Assembly (NCBI RefSeq): GCF_900143185.1
Contig: NZ_FSRQ01000004.1
Span: forward strand, 255,068 to 319,067
Source: Chryseobacterium scophthalmum
GTDB taxonomy: Bacteria; Bacteroidota; Bacteroidia; Flavobacteriales; Weeksellaceae
Reading direction: 5' to 3'
Length of the DNA stretch: 64,000 bases
The position numbers were made by a program, and so were the translations under genes. Shown in pieces: positions 44,357-53,499 of this stretch. The notes under the pieces were generated by a model. That model saw nothing but the letters and a program-made list of their open reading frames with translations. It was not told the origin of the DNA and did no database searches. Each line of letters begins with the position of its first letter. Position 1 is the first letter of the stretch.

Positions 44357-45253
44357 ATGAGCGACACAAATAAACAGACTGGATCTGCATCAAGCAGACA
44401 TAAGAAAAATTTACTCATCGTCCTAGCACTAAGTGGTACTTATCTTATTGCTGAAGTCATTGGAGGAATTGCAACAAAAAGTCTTGCATTGCTTGCGGAT
44501 GCTGCTCACATGCTAACAGATGTTGTCGGTTTACTCCTAGCATTTATTGCAATCAAAATTGGTGAGAGAAAGGCTAGTCCTGAAAAAACATTTGGGTACT
44601 ATCGCACAGAGATTTTGGCTGCTGTGATTAATGCTGTTGTGCTATTGGGTATCTCATTATTTGTTTTATATGAGGCATTTCAAAGATTTAAAAATCCTCC
44701 TGAAGTGCAAAGTGGCTCCATGATGATCGTTGCAGGAATTGGTTTTGTGGTCAATATCATCGGTATCCTTATCATAAGAAAGGACTCCAATGAAAGTCTT
44801 AATATGAAAGGTGCTTATTTTGAGGTCTTGTCGGATATGCTGACATCCGTAGGAGTAATGATCGCAGGTGTGATAATGCTGACAACACAATGGTATTACG
44901 CAGATCCGATCATTTCTGCGGCAATAGGTCTATTAATCATTCCCAGAACCTTAAAGTTGCTTATGGAAGCGGTTAATGTCTTATTGGAAGGTACACCGAA
45001 AGATGTAGATATCAGCAAGCTTAGAGCATCACTGGAAGAACTCCCGGAAATCAAGGGACTCCACGATCTTCATGTTTGGTCTCTTACGTCAGGCGTTAAT
45101 GCCATGAGTGCTCATGTGATTGCAGATGAAAATAAAAATCGCAACGAAATCCTGAAAATATTAACAGACAAAGTGACAACAGATTTTAAAATAACCCACA
45201 CCACTTTTCAAATCGAATATGAAGGCTATGATGAAAGTGTAATACACTTATAG
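44357..45253 (+). CDS. czcD: CDF-family metal cation efflux protein (CzcD-like)
   Basis: Protein of 298 residues with six membrane helices and a C-terminal cytoplasmic domain. It opens with a short Ser/Lys-rich tail. Helix 2 has HMLTD (HxxxD), helix 5 has EVLSD (ExxxD in place of the usual HxxxD), and the C-terminal domain has GLHDLHVWSLTSG. The family exchanges Zn2+, Cd2+ or Co2+ for protons. The Glu in the second metal-site pair may change the ion preference. It is 26 bp after bestrophin, on the same strand. Confidence 0.9.
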   Translation: MSDTNKQTGSASSRHKKNLLIVLALSGTYLIAEVIGGIATKSLALLADAAHMLTDVVGLLLAFIAIKIGERKASPEKTFGYYRTEILAAVINAVVLLGISLFVLYEAFQRFKNPPEVQSGSMMIVAGIGFVVNIIGILIIRKDSNESLNMKGAYFEVLSDMLTSVGVMIAGVIMLTTQWYYADPIISAAIGLLIIPRTLKLLMEAVNVLLEGTPKDVDISKLRASLEELPEIKGLHDLHVWSLTSGVNAMSAHVIADENKNRNEILKILTDKVTTDFKITHTTFQIEYEGYDESVIHL

Positions 45254-45363
45254 ATGAACGGTAAAAATAGATTGATAATAAATAAAATCTAATGGTTAGT
45301 TCTCTATCACATAAAATTGATTTCAAAGGATAATAATGTTTTAATCACTTATAAAACTTGTTT

Positions 45364-47358
45364 ATGAGACTAATTAAAATTAAGAGAAGCACTTATAGCC
45401 TGCTCACTAATTTTTTCTTATTATACATGATCTTGTCCTTTTTTCTTAGGATAGGGCTTTCTGTGGCCAGCATTCAAAAAGCTGATCTTAGTTTTATTTC
45501 ATTGTTGAAAGTATTTGCTATGGGATTTTTGTTTGATATTGGTGTAGGGGTATTTTTTGTGCTACCATACAGCCTATATCTGCTTTTGTTTCCCCAGAAA
45601 TATAATAATTCGCTTTTCAATAGAGCTATGACTTTTTTTTGTTTTACTGTAGCTGTGCTTATATTGTTGTTTTCATTTTTTGCTGAAGTAACATTCTGGC
45701 AGGAATTTGAAAGTCGGTTTAATTTTATTGCAGTTGATTATTTGGTTTATACCTATGAAGTAATCAATAATATTAATGAATCATATCCTTTGCCATTGCT
45801 CATTACAGCCATGTTACTAATGACCTCTTTGGTATTTTTACTTTTCTATAAGAGGCATTATTTCACAGATAATTTTGAAGGCAGTACACCTTTTATACAG
45901 CGATTCACTATTTTTTTAGGATTGCTTTTTATTTCAGTCTTCTACACATTTTTTATTGACAACAGTTTAGCAGAGAGCAGTGAGAACAGGTATAGGAATG
46001 AGTTGTCAAAATCAGGAATCTATTCTTTTTTTTCAGCTTATAAAAATAACGAGATCAATTATGAGCACTTCTACACACTCATCGATAATAGAGAGGCGTT
46101 TAATATTGTGAGAACTGATCTGCAGGAAACTGACTCACATTATGTATCAAAAGATTTCTCAATTGTACGTAACATTAAGGGAGATGACTCCTCTGAGAAG
46201 CCCAATGTTATTATGATCACATTGGAAAGTTTCAGTGCAGACTTTATGAAAACATTTGGCAACAATCAGAATCTGACACCTACGTTGGACTCATTGGCGA
46301 ATCGAAGCATTTTATTTACCAATATGTATGCTACCGGAACAAGAACCGTGCGAGGAATGGAGGCACTTTCACTTGCCGTTCCGCCTACACCGGGGAATAG
46401 TATTGTTCGTAGGAAAGACAACGATAATCTGACCACTGTAGGATCTATCTTCGGTCAAAAGGGATATGATACTTCATTCTTATATGGTGGTGATGGATAT
46501 TTTGATAATATGAATAATTATTTCGGTAATAATGGATACACAATTGTTGACAGGAAAAGAAATTCTTTTGTAGGGGAAGATTATCAGTCTCCAAGAATAC
46601 CAATAGAAGACAATGAGGTCACTTTTGAAAATGCCTGGGGTATTAGTGATGAAAATCTTTATGATCAGGTGATAAAGCAAGCAGATCAAAAATTTGCAGC
46701 GGGGAAACCTTTTTACGATTTTGTAATGAACACTTCCAATCATCGTCCTTATACATATCCTGAAGGAAAGATTGATATTCCCTCGGGATCGGGAAGGGAA
46801 GGCGCCGTGAAATACACAGATTATGCGATCGGTCAGTTTTTTAAAAAGATAAAGAATAAATCCTGGTACAAAAATACCATTGTTATAATTGTTGCAGATC
46901 ATTGTGCCAGCAGTGCGGGCAAGAACGATATCGATGTCGCAAAATACCATATCCCTGCAATGATTGTCAACCTGAACGACAACGAACCATTCAGAATTGA
47001 AAAAATGTGCTCTCAGATCGATTTGTATCCAACACTTTTCGCACTTTTAGGTTGGACATATCAGAGTAATCTTTATGGTAAAAATGTTTTAGGCGAAAGC
47101 TATATTCCAAGAATATTTGTAAGTACCTATCAGAAACTTGGATATATGGAAAACAACAAATTGGTTATTCTAGGTCCACAGCAAAAAACAGAGACGTATT
47201 TGTATGACAAGGAGAAAAATAAACAAAATCCAGAGATGCTGTCTGAACAGTATGTAAAAAAAGCGATAGCAAATTATCAGTCGGCCTACTATCTTTTCAA
47301 GAATGAAGGATTAAAACAGAAGCGGATTAAAAAGGGAAATATAACCACAACTAGATAA
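45364..47358 (+). CDS. LTA-synthase-like sulfatase-fold phosphotransferase
   Basis: Protein of 664 residues from ATG 45364 (TTG 45358 also possible). Five N-terminal membrane helices (about 1-200) are followed by an extracellular alkaline-phosphatase-fold domain: PNVIMITLESFSADFM (metal Glu), GTRTVRGMEA (catalytic Thr) and VADHCASSAGK (Asp-His metal pair). In Gram-negatives such proteins transfer phosphoglycerol or phosphoethanolamine to envelope lipids or sugars; the substrate here is unknown. It precedes mgtC by 12 bp and shares the operon with PAP2 further on, so it may modify lipids in response to metal stress. Confidence 0.85.
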   Translation: MRLIKIKRSTYSLLTNFFLLYMILSFFLRIGLSVASIQKADLSFISLLKVFAMGFLFDIGVGVFFVLPYSLYLLLFPQKYNNSLFNRAMTFFCFTVAVLILLFSFFAEVTFWQEFESRFNFIAVDYLVYTYEVINNINESYPLPLLITAMLLMTSLVFLLFYKRHYFTDNFEGSTPFIQRFTIFLGLLFISVFYTFFIDNSLAESSENRYRNELSKSGIYSFFSAYKNNEINYEHFYTLIDNREAFNIVRTDLQETDSHYVSKDFSIVRNIKGDDSSEKPNVIMITLESFSADFMKTFGNNQNLTPTLDSLANRSILFTNMYATGTRTVRGMEALSLAVPPTPGNSIVRRKDNDNLTTVGSIFGQKGYDTSFLYGGDGYFDNMNNYFGNNGYTIVDRKRNSFVGEDYQSPRIPIEDNEVTFENAWGISDENLYDQVIKQADQKFAAGKPFYDFVMNTSNHRPYTYPEGKIDIPSGSGREGAVKYTDYAIGQFFKKIKNKSWYKNTIVIIVADHCASSAGKNDIDVAKYHIPAMIVNLNDNEPFRIEKMCSQIDLYPTLFALLGWTYQSNLYGKNVLGESYIPRIFVSTYQKLGYMENNKLVILGPQQKTETYLYDKEKNKQNPEMLSEQYVKKAIANYQSAYYLFKNEGLKQKRIKKGNITTTR

Positions 47359-47369
47359 AGTGATATAAA

Positions 47370-47831
47370 ATGGATCTAAAATTTGAACTTTTACTTGCCG
47401 GAAAATTATTATTAGCACTGTTTTTTGGCGCGATAATAGGTTTCGAAAGAGAAACTGCCCATAAAGATGCAGGGGTTCGCACTTTTGGCGTTCTCTGTAT
47501 GGCTTCTTGCTTATTTGTGGCAGTTGCCTCGCATCTTACAGATGATAAATCTGCAATAGCGAGAATGTTGGCGGCGATACCTGCCGGTTTAGGATTTATC
47601 GGAGCTGGACTGGCATTTAAAGATAGTTCCAAAAGCATGCAGGGGCTTACAACATCCACTGCTTTATGGGCTGCATCGGCAATAGGATCTGCCCTTGCAC
47701 TGAACATGTTTTTGTTATCTTTTTTAGCAACTGTTCTTACCTTGTTCATCTTAAGTATTAACAAATTTGGCTGGTATAAAAAAATTCTAAAAACCGGAAG
47801 ACAATCAGACCAGGATATATATATAAAGTAA
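47370..47831 (+). CDS. MgtC/SapB family membrane protein
   Basis: Protein of 153 residues with about four membrane helices and the family signature GAIIGFERETAHKDAGVRTF. A cytoplasmic domain is missing, so it matches short SapB-type proteins rather than Mg-regulating MgtC proteins with an ACT domain. The family affects Mg2+ homeostasis or acts in stress, but the molecular function is unsettled. It lies between the LTA-synthase-like gene and the Zn/Cd ATPase. Confidence 0.85.
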   Translation: MDLKFELLLAGKLLLALFFGAIIGFERETAHKDAGVRTFGVLCMASCLFVAVASHLTDDKSAIARMLAAIPAGLGFIGAGLAFKDSSKSMQGLTTSTALWAASAIGSALALNMFLLSFLATVLTLFILSINKFGWYKKILKTGRQSDQDIYIK

Positions 47832-47858
47832 CCTAAAAATCATAAAAATAATATTATT

Positions 47859-49907
47859 ATGGAACATAAACACATCTACGACGAAAATGGAAAGCAGCTC
47901 TGCTGTACTCCACAGGAAGGCAAAATCTATAAAGATGCTGGAGCCAAAAAATTAGTTGAAGAAGACGGATGCTGCGCTCCAAAGAAGAAAACGGAAGATC
48001 ATCAACATACAGATGATGATGGACATGATCATGCAGAAACTGATAAAACAGCGTTTCAGATGTTCTTGCCTGCGATTATTTCTTTGGTATTGTTATTAGC
48101 AGGCATTGCATTGGACAATTACATTAAGCCTGAATGGTTTAAAGACTGGGTACGTATTGTCTGGTACGGTGTTGCTTATCTACCGGTAGGCCTACCGGTT
48201 TTAAAAGAGGCATTTGAAAGTATCAAACAAGGTGATGTGTTTTCAGAATTTTTCCTTATGAGCATTGCAACGATAGGGGCTTTCATTATCGGAGAATTTC
48301 CTGAAGGAGTAGCGGTTATGTTGTTCTATGCAGTAGGAGAGGTTTTTCAGACTCTGGCTGTGTCGAGAGCTAAAACCAATATTAAGGCTCTTTTAGATCA
48401 ACGTCCTGATGAGGTAACGATTATTGAAAATAATCAGCCTAAAAAAATCAAAGCTGCCGAAGCCAAAATCGGGGATACGATTCAGTTAAAATCAGGAGAA
48501 AAACTGGCATTGGACGGAGAACTGATCTCCGATTCTGCGTCTTTCAATACCGCAGCGTTAACAGGAGAGAGCAAACCTGATTCTAAAAATAAAGGTGAAA
48601 CAGTTTTAGCCGGAATGATCAATATGAACAGCGTAGCTTTGATTAAGGTTAATACAGCTTATGAGGATAGCAAACTCAGTAAGATCCTTGAACTGGTACA
48701 AAATGCAACAGCTCAAAAAGCTCCGACTGAACTTTTTATCAGAAAATTTGCAAGAATTTACACCCCAATTGTGGTTGCATTAGCTGTTTTGATCTGCTTA
48801 GTACCTTATTTCTTTGTTGATGATTATGTTTTCAGAGATTGGTTGTACAGAGCATTGATTTTCTTAGTTATATCTTGTCCGTGTGCATTGGTGATCTCTA
48901 TCCCGCTTGGCTATTTTGGAGGTATCGGAGCAGCGAGCCGCAATGGTATATTATTTAAAGGAAGCAACTTTTTGGATAAGATCGCTGAGATTCAGAATGT
49001 GGTAATGGATAAGACCGGAACTATGACAGAAGGTGTTTTCAAAGTTCAGGACGTTACCATTAAAGAAGGATTTGACAAAGATGAGATTCTCCAATTGGTC
49101 AATGTTGTTGAAAGTAAAAGTACCCATCCTGTGGCTACTGCTGTTCACGAGTTTGTAGGAGAGATCAACAATTCGATCAATTTAGAGGATACTGAAGAAA
49201 TTGCAGGGCATGGGCTTAAAGCGAGAGCTAATGGGAAGGAAATCCTGGTGGGTAATTTTAAACTATTGGATAAATTTAAGATCGGTTATGATGTAGACCC
49301 ATCCAAAATCGTATATACGGTGATAGCTATCGCATATGATGGAAAATTTGCAGGATTCATTACGATTGCCGACCGAATCAAGGACGATGCAAAGCAAGCA
49401 GTTGAAAAACTTCATAGCTTGAATGTAAAAGCGACTATGCTAAGTGGTGACAAGACAACTGTAGTAAAATATGTGGCTGAGCAGATCGGTATTGACAATG
49501 CTTTTGGAGACCTGCTTCCGGAAGATAAGGTCAACAAGGTCAAAGAAATCAAAGCAAGAAATGAAAGTGTGGCTTTTGTTGGTGATGGTGTAAATGATGC
49601 GCCTGTAGTAGCATTAAGTGATGTTGGAATAGCAATGGGTGGACTTGGCAGCGATGCGACCATCGAAACTGCCGATGTTGTGATCCAGGATGATAAACCA
49701 TCAAAAATACCTATGGCGATCAATATTGGAAAGAAGACCAAAAGGATCGTCTGGCAGAATATCATTCTTGCCTTTGTTGTAAAAGCCATCGTGCTCGTAC
49801 TTGGAGCTGGTGGACTGGCTACGATGTGGGAAGCTGTATTTGCTGATGTGGGAGTTGCTTTGATTGCAATACTCAATGCAGTCAGGATTCAAAGAATGAA
49901 ATTTTAA
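47859..49907 (+). CDS. zntA: Zn2+/Cd2+/Pb2+-type P-type ATPase
   Basis: Protein of 682 residues with a Cys/His-rich N-terminus in place of a canonical HMA domain (LCCTPQEG, DGCCAPKKK, then DHQHTDDDGHDHAE). Membrane and catalytic motifs: TGESKPD actuator, CPCALVISIPLG metal site, DKTGTMTEG phosphorylation site, STHPVA, MLSGDKTTVV and GDGVNDAPVVALSDVGIAMG. The C-terminal membrane part has FADVGVALIAILNAVR; the Asp there, with the CPC, is typical of Zn/Cd/Pb (1B-2) pumps. It exports divalent ions from the cytoplasm. Confidence 0.93.
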   Translation: MEHKHIYDENGKQLCCTPQEGKIYKDAGAKKLVEEDGCCAPKKKTEDHQHTDDDGHDHAETDKTAFQMFLPAIISLVLLLAGIALDNYIKPEWFKDWVRIVWYGVAYLPVGLPVLKEAFESIKQGDVFSEFFLMSIATIGAFIIGEFPEGVAVMLFYAVGEVFQTLAVSRAKTNIKALLDQRPDEVTIIENNQPKKIKAAEAKIGDTIQLKSGEKLALDGELISDSASFNTAALTGESKPDSKNKGETVLAGMINMNSVALIKVNTAYEDSKLSKILELVQNATAQKAPTELFIRKFARIYTPIVVALAVLICLVPYFFVDDYVFRDWLYRALIFLVISCPCALVISIPLGYFGGIGAASRNGILFKGSNFLDKIAEIQNVVMDKTGTMTEGVFKVQDVTIKEGFDKDEILQLVNVVESKSTHPVATAVHEFVGEINNSINLEDTEEIAGHGLKARANGKEILVGNFKLLDKFKIGYDVDPSKIVYTVIAIAYDGKFAGFITIADRIKDDAKQAVEKLHSLNVKATMLSGDKTTVVKYVAEQIGIDNAFGDLLPEDKVNKVKEIKARNESVAFVGDGVNDAPVVALSDVGIAMGGLGSDATIETADVVIQDDKPSKIPMAINIGKKTKRIVWQNIILAFVVKAIVLVLGAGGLATMWEAVFADVGVALIAILNAVRIQRMKF

Positions 49908-49951
49908 AAGAGATTATCACAGATAAAAATAGAGCAAATTCTAGTATCCTG

Positions 49952-50077
49952 TTTCCTTAGGATATTACAATTCTAAGGAAAATTTGCCTCCACTCATATT
50001 ATTAAGATTGAGTTCCCATAAAAGATGGGAACAGGGAAGTTACATCCAATTTTACGATATAAAATTGAATACTATTA
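49952..50077 (+). promoter_or_regulatory. Structured leader upstream of the PAP2 gene
   Basis: Three inverted repeats occur in 126 bp: TTTCCTTAG/CTAAGGAAA (49952-49960/49973-49981), TTCCCAT/ATGGGAA (50023-50029/50035-50041) and CAATTTT/AAAATTG (50057-50063/50071-50077). No T-run follows any of them, so classic terminators are unlikely. They could form a metal- or stress-responsive 5' leader. Folding is inferred from complementarity only. Confidence 0.4.
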
Positions 50078-50117
50078 ATGTTAGATCCGAACAATAAAAA
50101 TCAGAAATATAATTTTT

Positions 50118-50909
50118 ATGTGGACTTATGTAAAAAAAAACTCAATACTAATCCTTTTACTGAAATTCTCTCTAAGTATTTATGCTCAGGATAGTTTGTC
50201 ATTGCAAAAAACTGCTCAACAAGATTCTTTAATAATAAGAGATGATACTTTGGATTATAAAAAACTTATTGTTCCGGTTAGCTTGATATCGGCAGGTGCA
50301 ATTGGTTTTACAATTCCTGAAATCAAAAAGTTTGATTATGATGTGAGAAGGGAGGTAAACGATCATACATTAAACAATTCAAAATTAGACAACTATACCT
50401 TATTTGTACCAGCTGCGCTCGTTTATGGTTTAAACATAGCGGGTGTTCGAGGGAAACATAACTTAAAAGATCGAACGATCATTTTAGCAACATCACAAGC
50501 TATCTTATTGGCAATAGTTATTCCTTCAAAATCATTGATCGGCAGGGAGCGGCCTGATCAATCAAATTATATGTCATTTCCCTCAGGTCATGCAGCGATC
50601 GCATTTTCAACTGCACAGTTTATGTTCAGAGAATATAGGGACAGCAATTATTGGATCAGTCTGTCAGGATATCCGTTTGCCATTTTTACTAGTGTGTACA
50701 GAATCATCAATAATAAGCATTGGGTTACAGATGTCCTGTCTGGTGCTGGTATCGGAATTTTTTCTACTGAGATAGCATATTGGTTATATCCAAAGATCAA
50801 AACTTTATTTAAAAGTAAGAATGAAAAAACATTATCTATGATTTCTCCTTATTTCCAGAAGAGTTATCAGCAGAAAAGTTTGGGTTTGAATTACCAGCTA
50901 TTTTTTTAA
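50118..50909 (+). CDS. PAP2-family membrane phosphatase
   Basis: Protein of 263 residues with a signal peptide or first helix (cut near YAQDS), then membrane helices and the three PAP2 motifs: KSLIGRERP, PSGHAAI and YRIINNKHWVTD (which replaces SRxxxxxHxxxD with a Tyr before Arg). Such enzymes remove phosphate from lipids such as undecaprenyl or phosphatidyl phosphates, or from lipid A. It lies after the Zn/Cd ATPase behind a 210-bp gap with several hairpins. Confidence 0.88.
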   Translation: MWTYVKKNSILILLLKFSLSIYAQDSLSLQKTAQQDSLIIRDDTLDYKKLIVPVSLISAGAIGFTIPEIKKFDYDVRREVNDHTLNNSKLDNYTLFVPAALVYGLNIAGVRGKHNLKDRTIILATSQAILLAIVIPSKSLIGRERPDQSNYMSFPSGHAAIAFSTAQFMFREYRDSNYWISLSGYPFAIFTSVYRIINNKHWVTDVLSGAGIGIFSTEIAYWLYPKIKTLFKSKNEKTLSMISPYFQKSYQQKSLGLNYQLFF

Positions 50910-50919
50910 ATGAGAAATT

Positions 50920-51105
50920 ATGGGATTTAAAAGACGATTTAGGAGACGAATAATCAGGAGGGGAAAGCATCGGCTTGCGTCAGAAGATATATTCTATTTG
51001 ATAGTTTTTAGTATCCTGATACTATCTCTTATAACATATGGATTTAAGAAATATTTTCATCCTGTCAAAGACCATCATTTTAAATATCATCAAAGTAAAA
51101 ACTAA
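50920..51105 (+). CDS. Small basic single-pass membrane protein
   Basis: Protein of 61 residues: an Arg-rich N-terminus (FKRRFRRRIIRRGKHR), one membrane helix (about 23-43, IFYLIVFSILILSLITYG) and a His-containing tail (KYFHPVKDHHFKYHQ). The topology is N-in with the His-rich tail outside. No family is recognised. It follows PAP2 by 10 bp and may be a partner of it or a periplasmic metal ligand. Confidence 0.55.
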   Translation: MGFKRRFRRRIIRRGKHRLASEDIFYLIVFSILILSLITYGFKKYFHPVKDHHFKYHQSKN

Positions 51106-51353
51106 TCAATCTACTTCCTAAAACGATCAATAGTTAACTATGGACAGATAGAAATAATATTTTTTTAGAGTAATGTTTTAACATATCACGTTTTTAAAGG
51201 ACATTTAAAATTATTTAGATGTTTGAAGCAATATTGTTTAAAACAATGGAAAGTATTTAAAATCAGTAGATTATAGCTTTGTTTTGGCATCTTATTTGCC
51301 TTTCACAAATAACAACATATATAAATTAATATTCACCTTTAAATTAAAATGTT

Positions 51354-51548
51354 ATGAACAGCGAAGATCAAAAAAAAGAGACACACGACCATCCAGAACA
51401 TCACGAACACAAAGAACATCATCCGCACAAGGAACATCACGAGGGTCCTGAACATGCAGATGAGCCGGAGCATCACGATGAGGCCGAGCATCATCAAGAA
51501 AAAGAACATCACGATGAGAAAGAACATCATGATGAGAATAAGAAGTAA
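51354..51548 (+). CDS. His-rich metal-binding miniprotein
   Basis: Soluble protein of 64 residues made almost entirely of His, Glu, Asp, Lys and Pro, with repeated EHH and HHE blocks (KEHHPHKEHHEGPEHADEPE). There are no Cys or hydrophobic core residues and no signal peptide, so it should be disordered and cytosolic, able to bind several Zn2+, Ni2+, Co2+ or Cu2+ ions. It is preceded by a 248-bp A/T-rich gap after 51105 and followed by a perfect 10-bp hairpin. Its position at the end of a Zn/Cd resistance block supports a metal buffer role. Its repeated composition resembles Hpn and other His-rich storage proteins, without proven homology. Confidence 0.75.
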   Translation: MNSEDQKKETHDHPEHHEHKEHHPHKEHHEGPEHADEPEHHDEAEHHQEKEHHDEKEHHDENKK

Positions 51549-51567
51549 ATAGCATAGTTCTTATAAA

Positions 51568-51597
51568 TACTGAATTTCAATACTGGAATTCAGTATA
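51568..51597 (+). terminator. Hairpin terminator after the His-rich gene
   Basis: ATACTGAATT (51568-51577) pairs perfectly with AATTCAGTAT (51588-51597), with a 10-nt loop, and is followed by ATTTTTAAT. It lies 19 bp after the stop of the His-rich gene. It may serve both this gene and the convergent porin operon, though the porin stop is 236 bp further. The rest of 51598-51833 shows nothing I can support. Confidence 0.6.
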
Positions 51598-51833
51598 TTT
51601 TTAATAATATAATGTACCGTATTTTAATCTTTCTTCATAAGTGAGCATTTTCAAATATTAATATTTAATTGAGTCGTTATGTATAAAATCTAGATTGAAT
51701 TCGCTAATTCCAGTAATCCTACGAAACAGTCTTTCTTGCTTTTTGTCCCTTAACAAAAACATAAAGAATATCCACGGAGTATTAACTCAAGAATGACTTT
51801 TTGCTCAATCCTAAGATCTGCGGAGGCAAATTA

Positions 51834-53054
51834 TTAGAAATACGTTGAAATACCAAAGCTGAAGCCTACAGTTTTTGCCGCAGGGTTCGCAAAAATGTCT
51901 TTCTGTTTCTGAAATCTATAATTAAGTCTAAAAACAGTTTGTGCATTGGGTCTAAAACTGATTGCAGGCATAATACTCCATAAATCTTCTCCAATTTTGC
52001 TGTTGTCTTCTCTGAAATGACCTACGTTCCAATCTACATACTCTAAACGGCATGCAAGATTAACGGTTGCTCTTTCCCAATCCAAAATTTTTCTTTTAAT
52101 TATTGGCTGAACAATGTCTATAAATCCTCCATGCTGCCTGTCTCCATATTGTTGTGTATAAGTTTCCGGGACATCTACTTTAACCCAAGCCCATTCTGCA
52201 GTAATTAAAGTTCCAAGGTTTGGAAGTGTATTATTATAATCCAATGCAAATACCCGAACCCTTCTTTTATCGTCAACCTGAAGACCTTCATCCTGAAATT
52301 TATTATAGATTCCTCCCATATAAGAGACTCCAAATTCTCCTGCTTTTTCATGTCTTGTGGCAATTTTTGCTGTTAAAAGAGGAACACCGCTGTTAATTTC
52401 TTCAAAACGTTCAGGATTACTTTTGGCAGCAGGTAAGTACGTTTTGTTTTGATTATTGTCAATAATTGAATTATCAAAATTTCCTGATAGATATACCTCG
52501 TATCCGAACATCCACTCGGCTTTATACATTTTTCCATAAAATCCGAAACCAGCATTACTGAATGTAGCAGGCAACATTTCTGTAGCAGATATAGGACGAT
52601 CGGTAAACTCCCATTTCGGACCGTCATGATTTTGGTTGAAAGCACCAATTGGATTCATAATAATTCCTCCTCTCAAATTAAGCAAGGGATTAAACTCTAC
52701 ATCAATGGCAGCAAATTCAATATTAATCTCTTTACCTCCTTCTTCTAATTCTATTTCACTCAGAAATTTAATTTTTGAGGAAATTGTAGAAGATACAAAA
52801 AGTGTCATCCTACGTAATTGAAATTGATGTCCATCAGATATACCATCAGTGCTGATATGCTGCCAATTGGCTTCCGCATAGCCACCAATAGAGACAGGCA
52901 CTTTCCCTAATCCTAAGAAGGGACGCTTGTAAACGGCATCCATGTTCAAAGAGCGAGAACTGTCTACAGGTATTCTTTTTAGTAATTCAGAATCTATCTG
53001 TGCTGTGGCTTCCTGAAAAATTAAAATTATAATTAGATAGATAATTTTTTTCAT
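51834..53054 (-). CDS. Outer-membrane porin (phosphate-selective OprO/P-like)
   Basis: Protein of 406 residues with a signal peptide (about 1-18, cut near ATAQ) and a beta-barrel with alternating aromatic strands: VSIGGYAEANWQHIS, QFQLRRMTLFVSSTIS and a C-terminal KTVGFSFGISTYF ending in Phe. IELEEGGKEINIEFAAIDVE and GGIIMNPIGAFNQNHDG are typical of the Bacteroidetes OprO/P-like porins. It is third in the di-heme cytochrome/Rieske/porin operon; its start overlaps the Rieske stop by 4 nt. Its substrate is not clear. Confidence 0.83.
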   Translation of the reverse strand: MKKIIYLIIILIFQEATAQIDSELLKRIPVDSSRSLNMDAVYKRPFLGLGKVPVSIGGYAEANWQHISTDGISDGHQFQLRRMTLFVSSTISSKIKFLSEIELEEGGKEINIEFAAIDVEFNPLLNLRGGIIMNPIGAFNQNHDGPKWEFTDRPISATEMLPATFSNAGFGFYGKMYKAEWMFGYEVYLSGNFDNSIIDNNQNKTYLPAAKSNPERFEEINSGVPLLTAKIATRHEKAGEFGVSYMGGIYNKFQDEGLQVDDKRRVRVFALDYNNTLPNLGTLITAEWAWVKVDVPETYTQQYGDRQHGGFIDIVQPIIKRKILDWERATVNLACRLEYVDWNVGHFREDNSKIGEDLWSIMPAISFRPNAQTVFRLNYRFQKQKDIFANPAAKTVGFSFGISTYF

Positions 53055-53497
53055 ACCGGTTTTTTTAAAGAAATTTTCAAAAAATCCGATTCTATGTATA
53101 CTGGAAATTTTCTTAAGGTCTGATCAGCAGGACCGTTTTGTACTAAACCTTGGTTGGAAAATTCACTACCATGTGCAGGACACTGTAGCTTATCTCCAAA
53201 TACTTGTAACTGGCTACCCTGATGGGTACATTGCATCCATAATGCTTCATACTCAGTTTCCGAAAAACGAAATACACAAATGGGATATTTGAGAGATTCA
53301 TTTTGAATAATTACATAGGATAATTTTTTGTCAGGATATTTTGTATCCATAAAATCCTCCAAAGGCAATATGATATAATCGTCTTTAATCGCTCCTGAAA
53401 TCATTTTATTGCTTATACACCCTGAAAGAATGGGAGGAATTGCAGTAAAGCCTAAACAGACCAAACTGCATTTTTTGAGAAATTCAAGTCTGTCCAT
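53051..53497 (-). CDS. Rieske [2Fe-2S] lipoprotein
   Basis: Protein of 148 residues. The N-terminus has a hydrophobic segment with lipobox-like PPILSGC (Cys about 27), then a Rieske domain with WMQCTHQGSQL and LQCPAHGSEFSNQG, giving the two Cys-His pairs that bind [2Fe-2S]. It resembles single-domain periplasmic Rieske proteins that pass electrons to or from c-type cytochromes. It is encoded just after the di-heme cytochrome (2-nt gap) and before the porin. Confidence 0.88.
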   Translation of the reverse strand: MDRLEFLKKCSLVCLGFTAIPPILSGCISNKMISGAIKDDYIILPLEDFMDTKYPDKKLSYVIIQNESLKYPICVFRFSETEYEALWMQCTHQGSQLQVFGDKLQCPAHGSEFSNQGLVQNGPADQTLRKFPVYIESDFLKISLKKPV

Positions 53498-53499
53498 AA

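Noticed and set aside
46480..46950. 156-codon minus-strand frame
   Set aside because: Entirely antisense within the LTA-synthase-like gene, with no recognisable domain.
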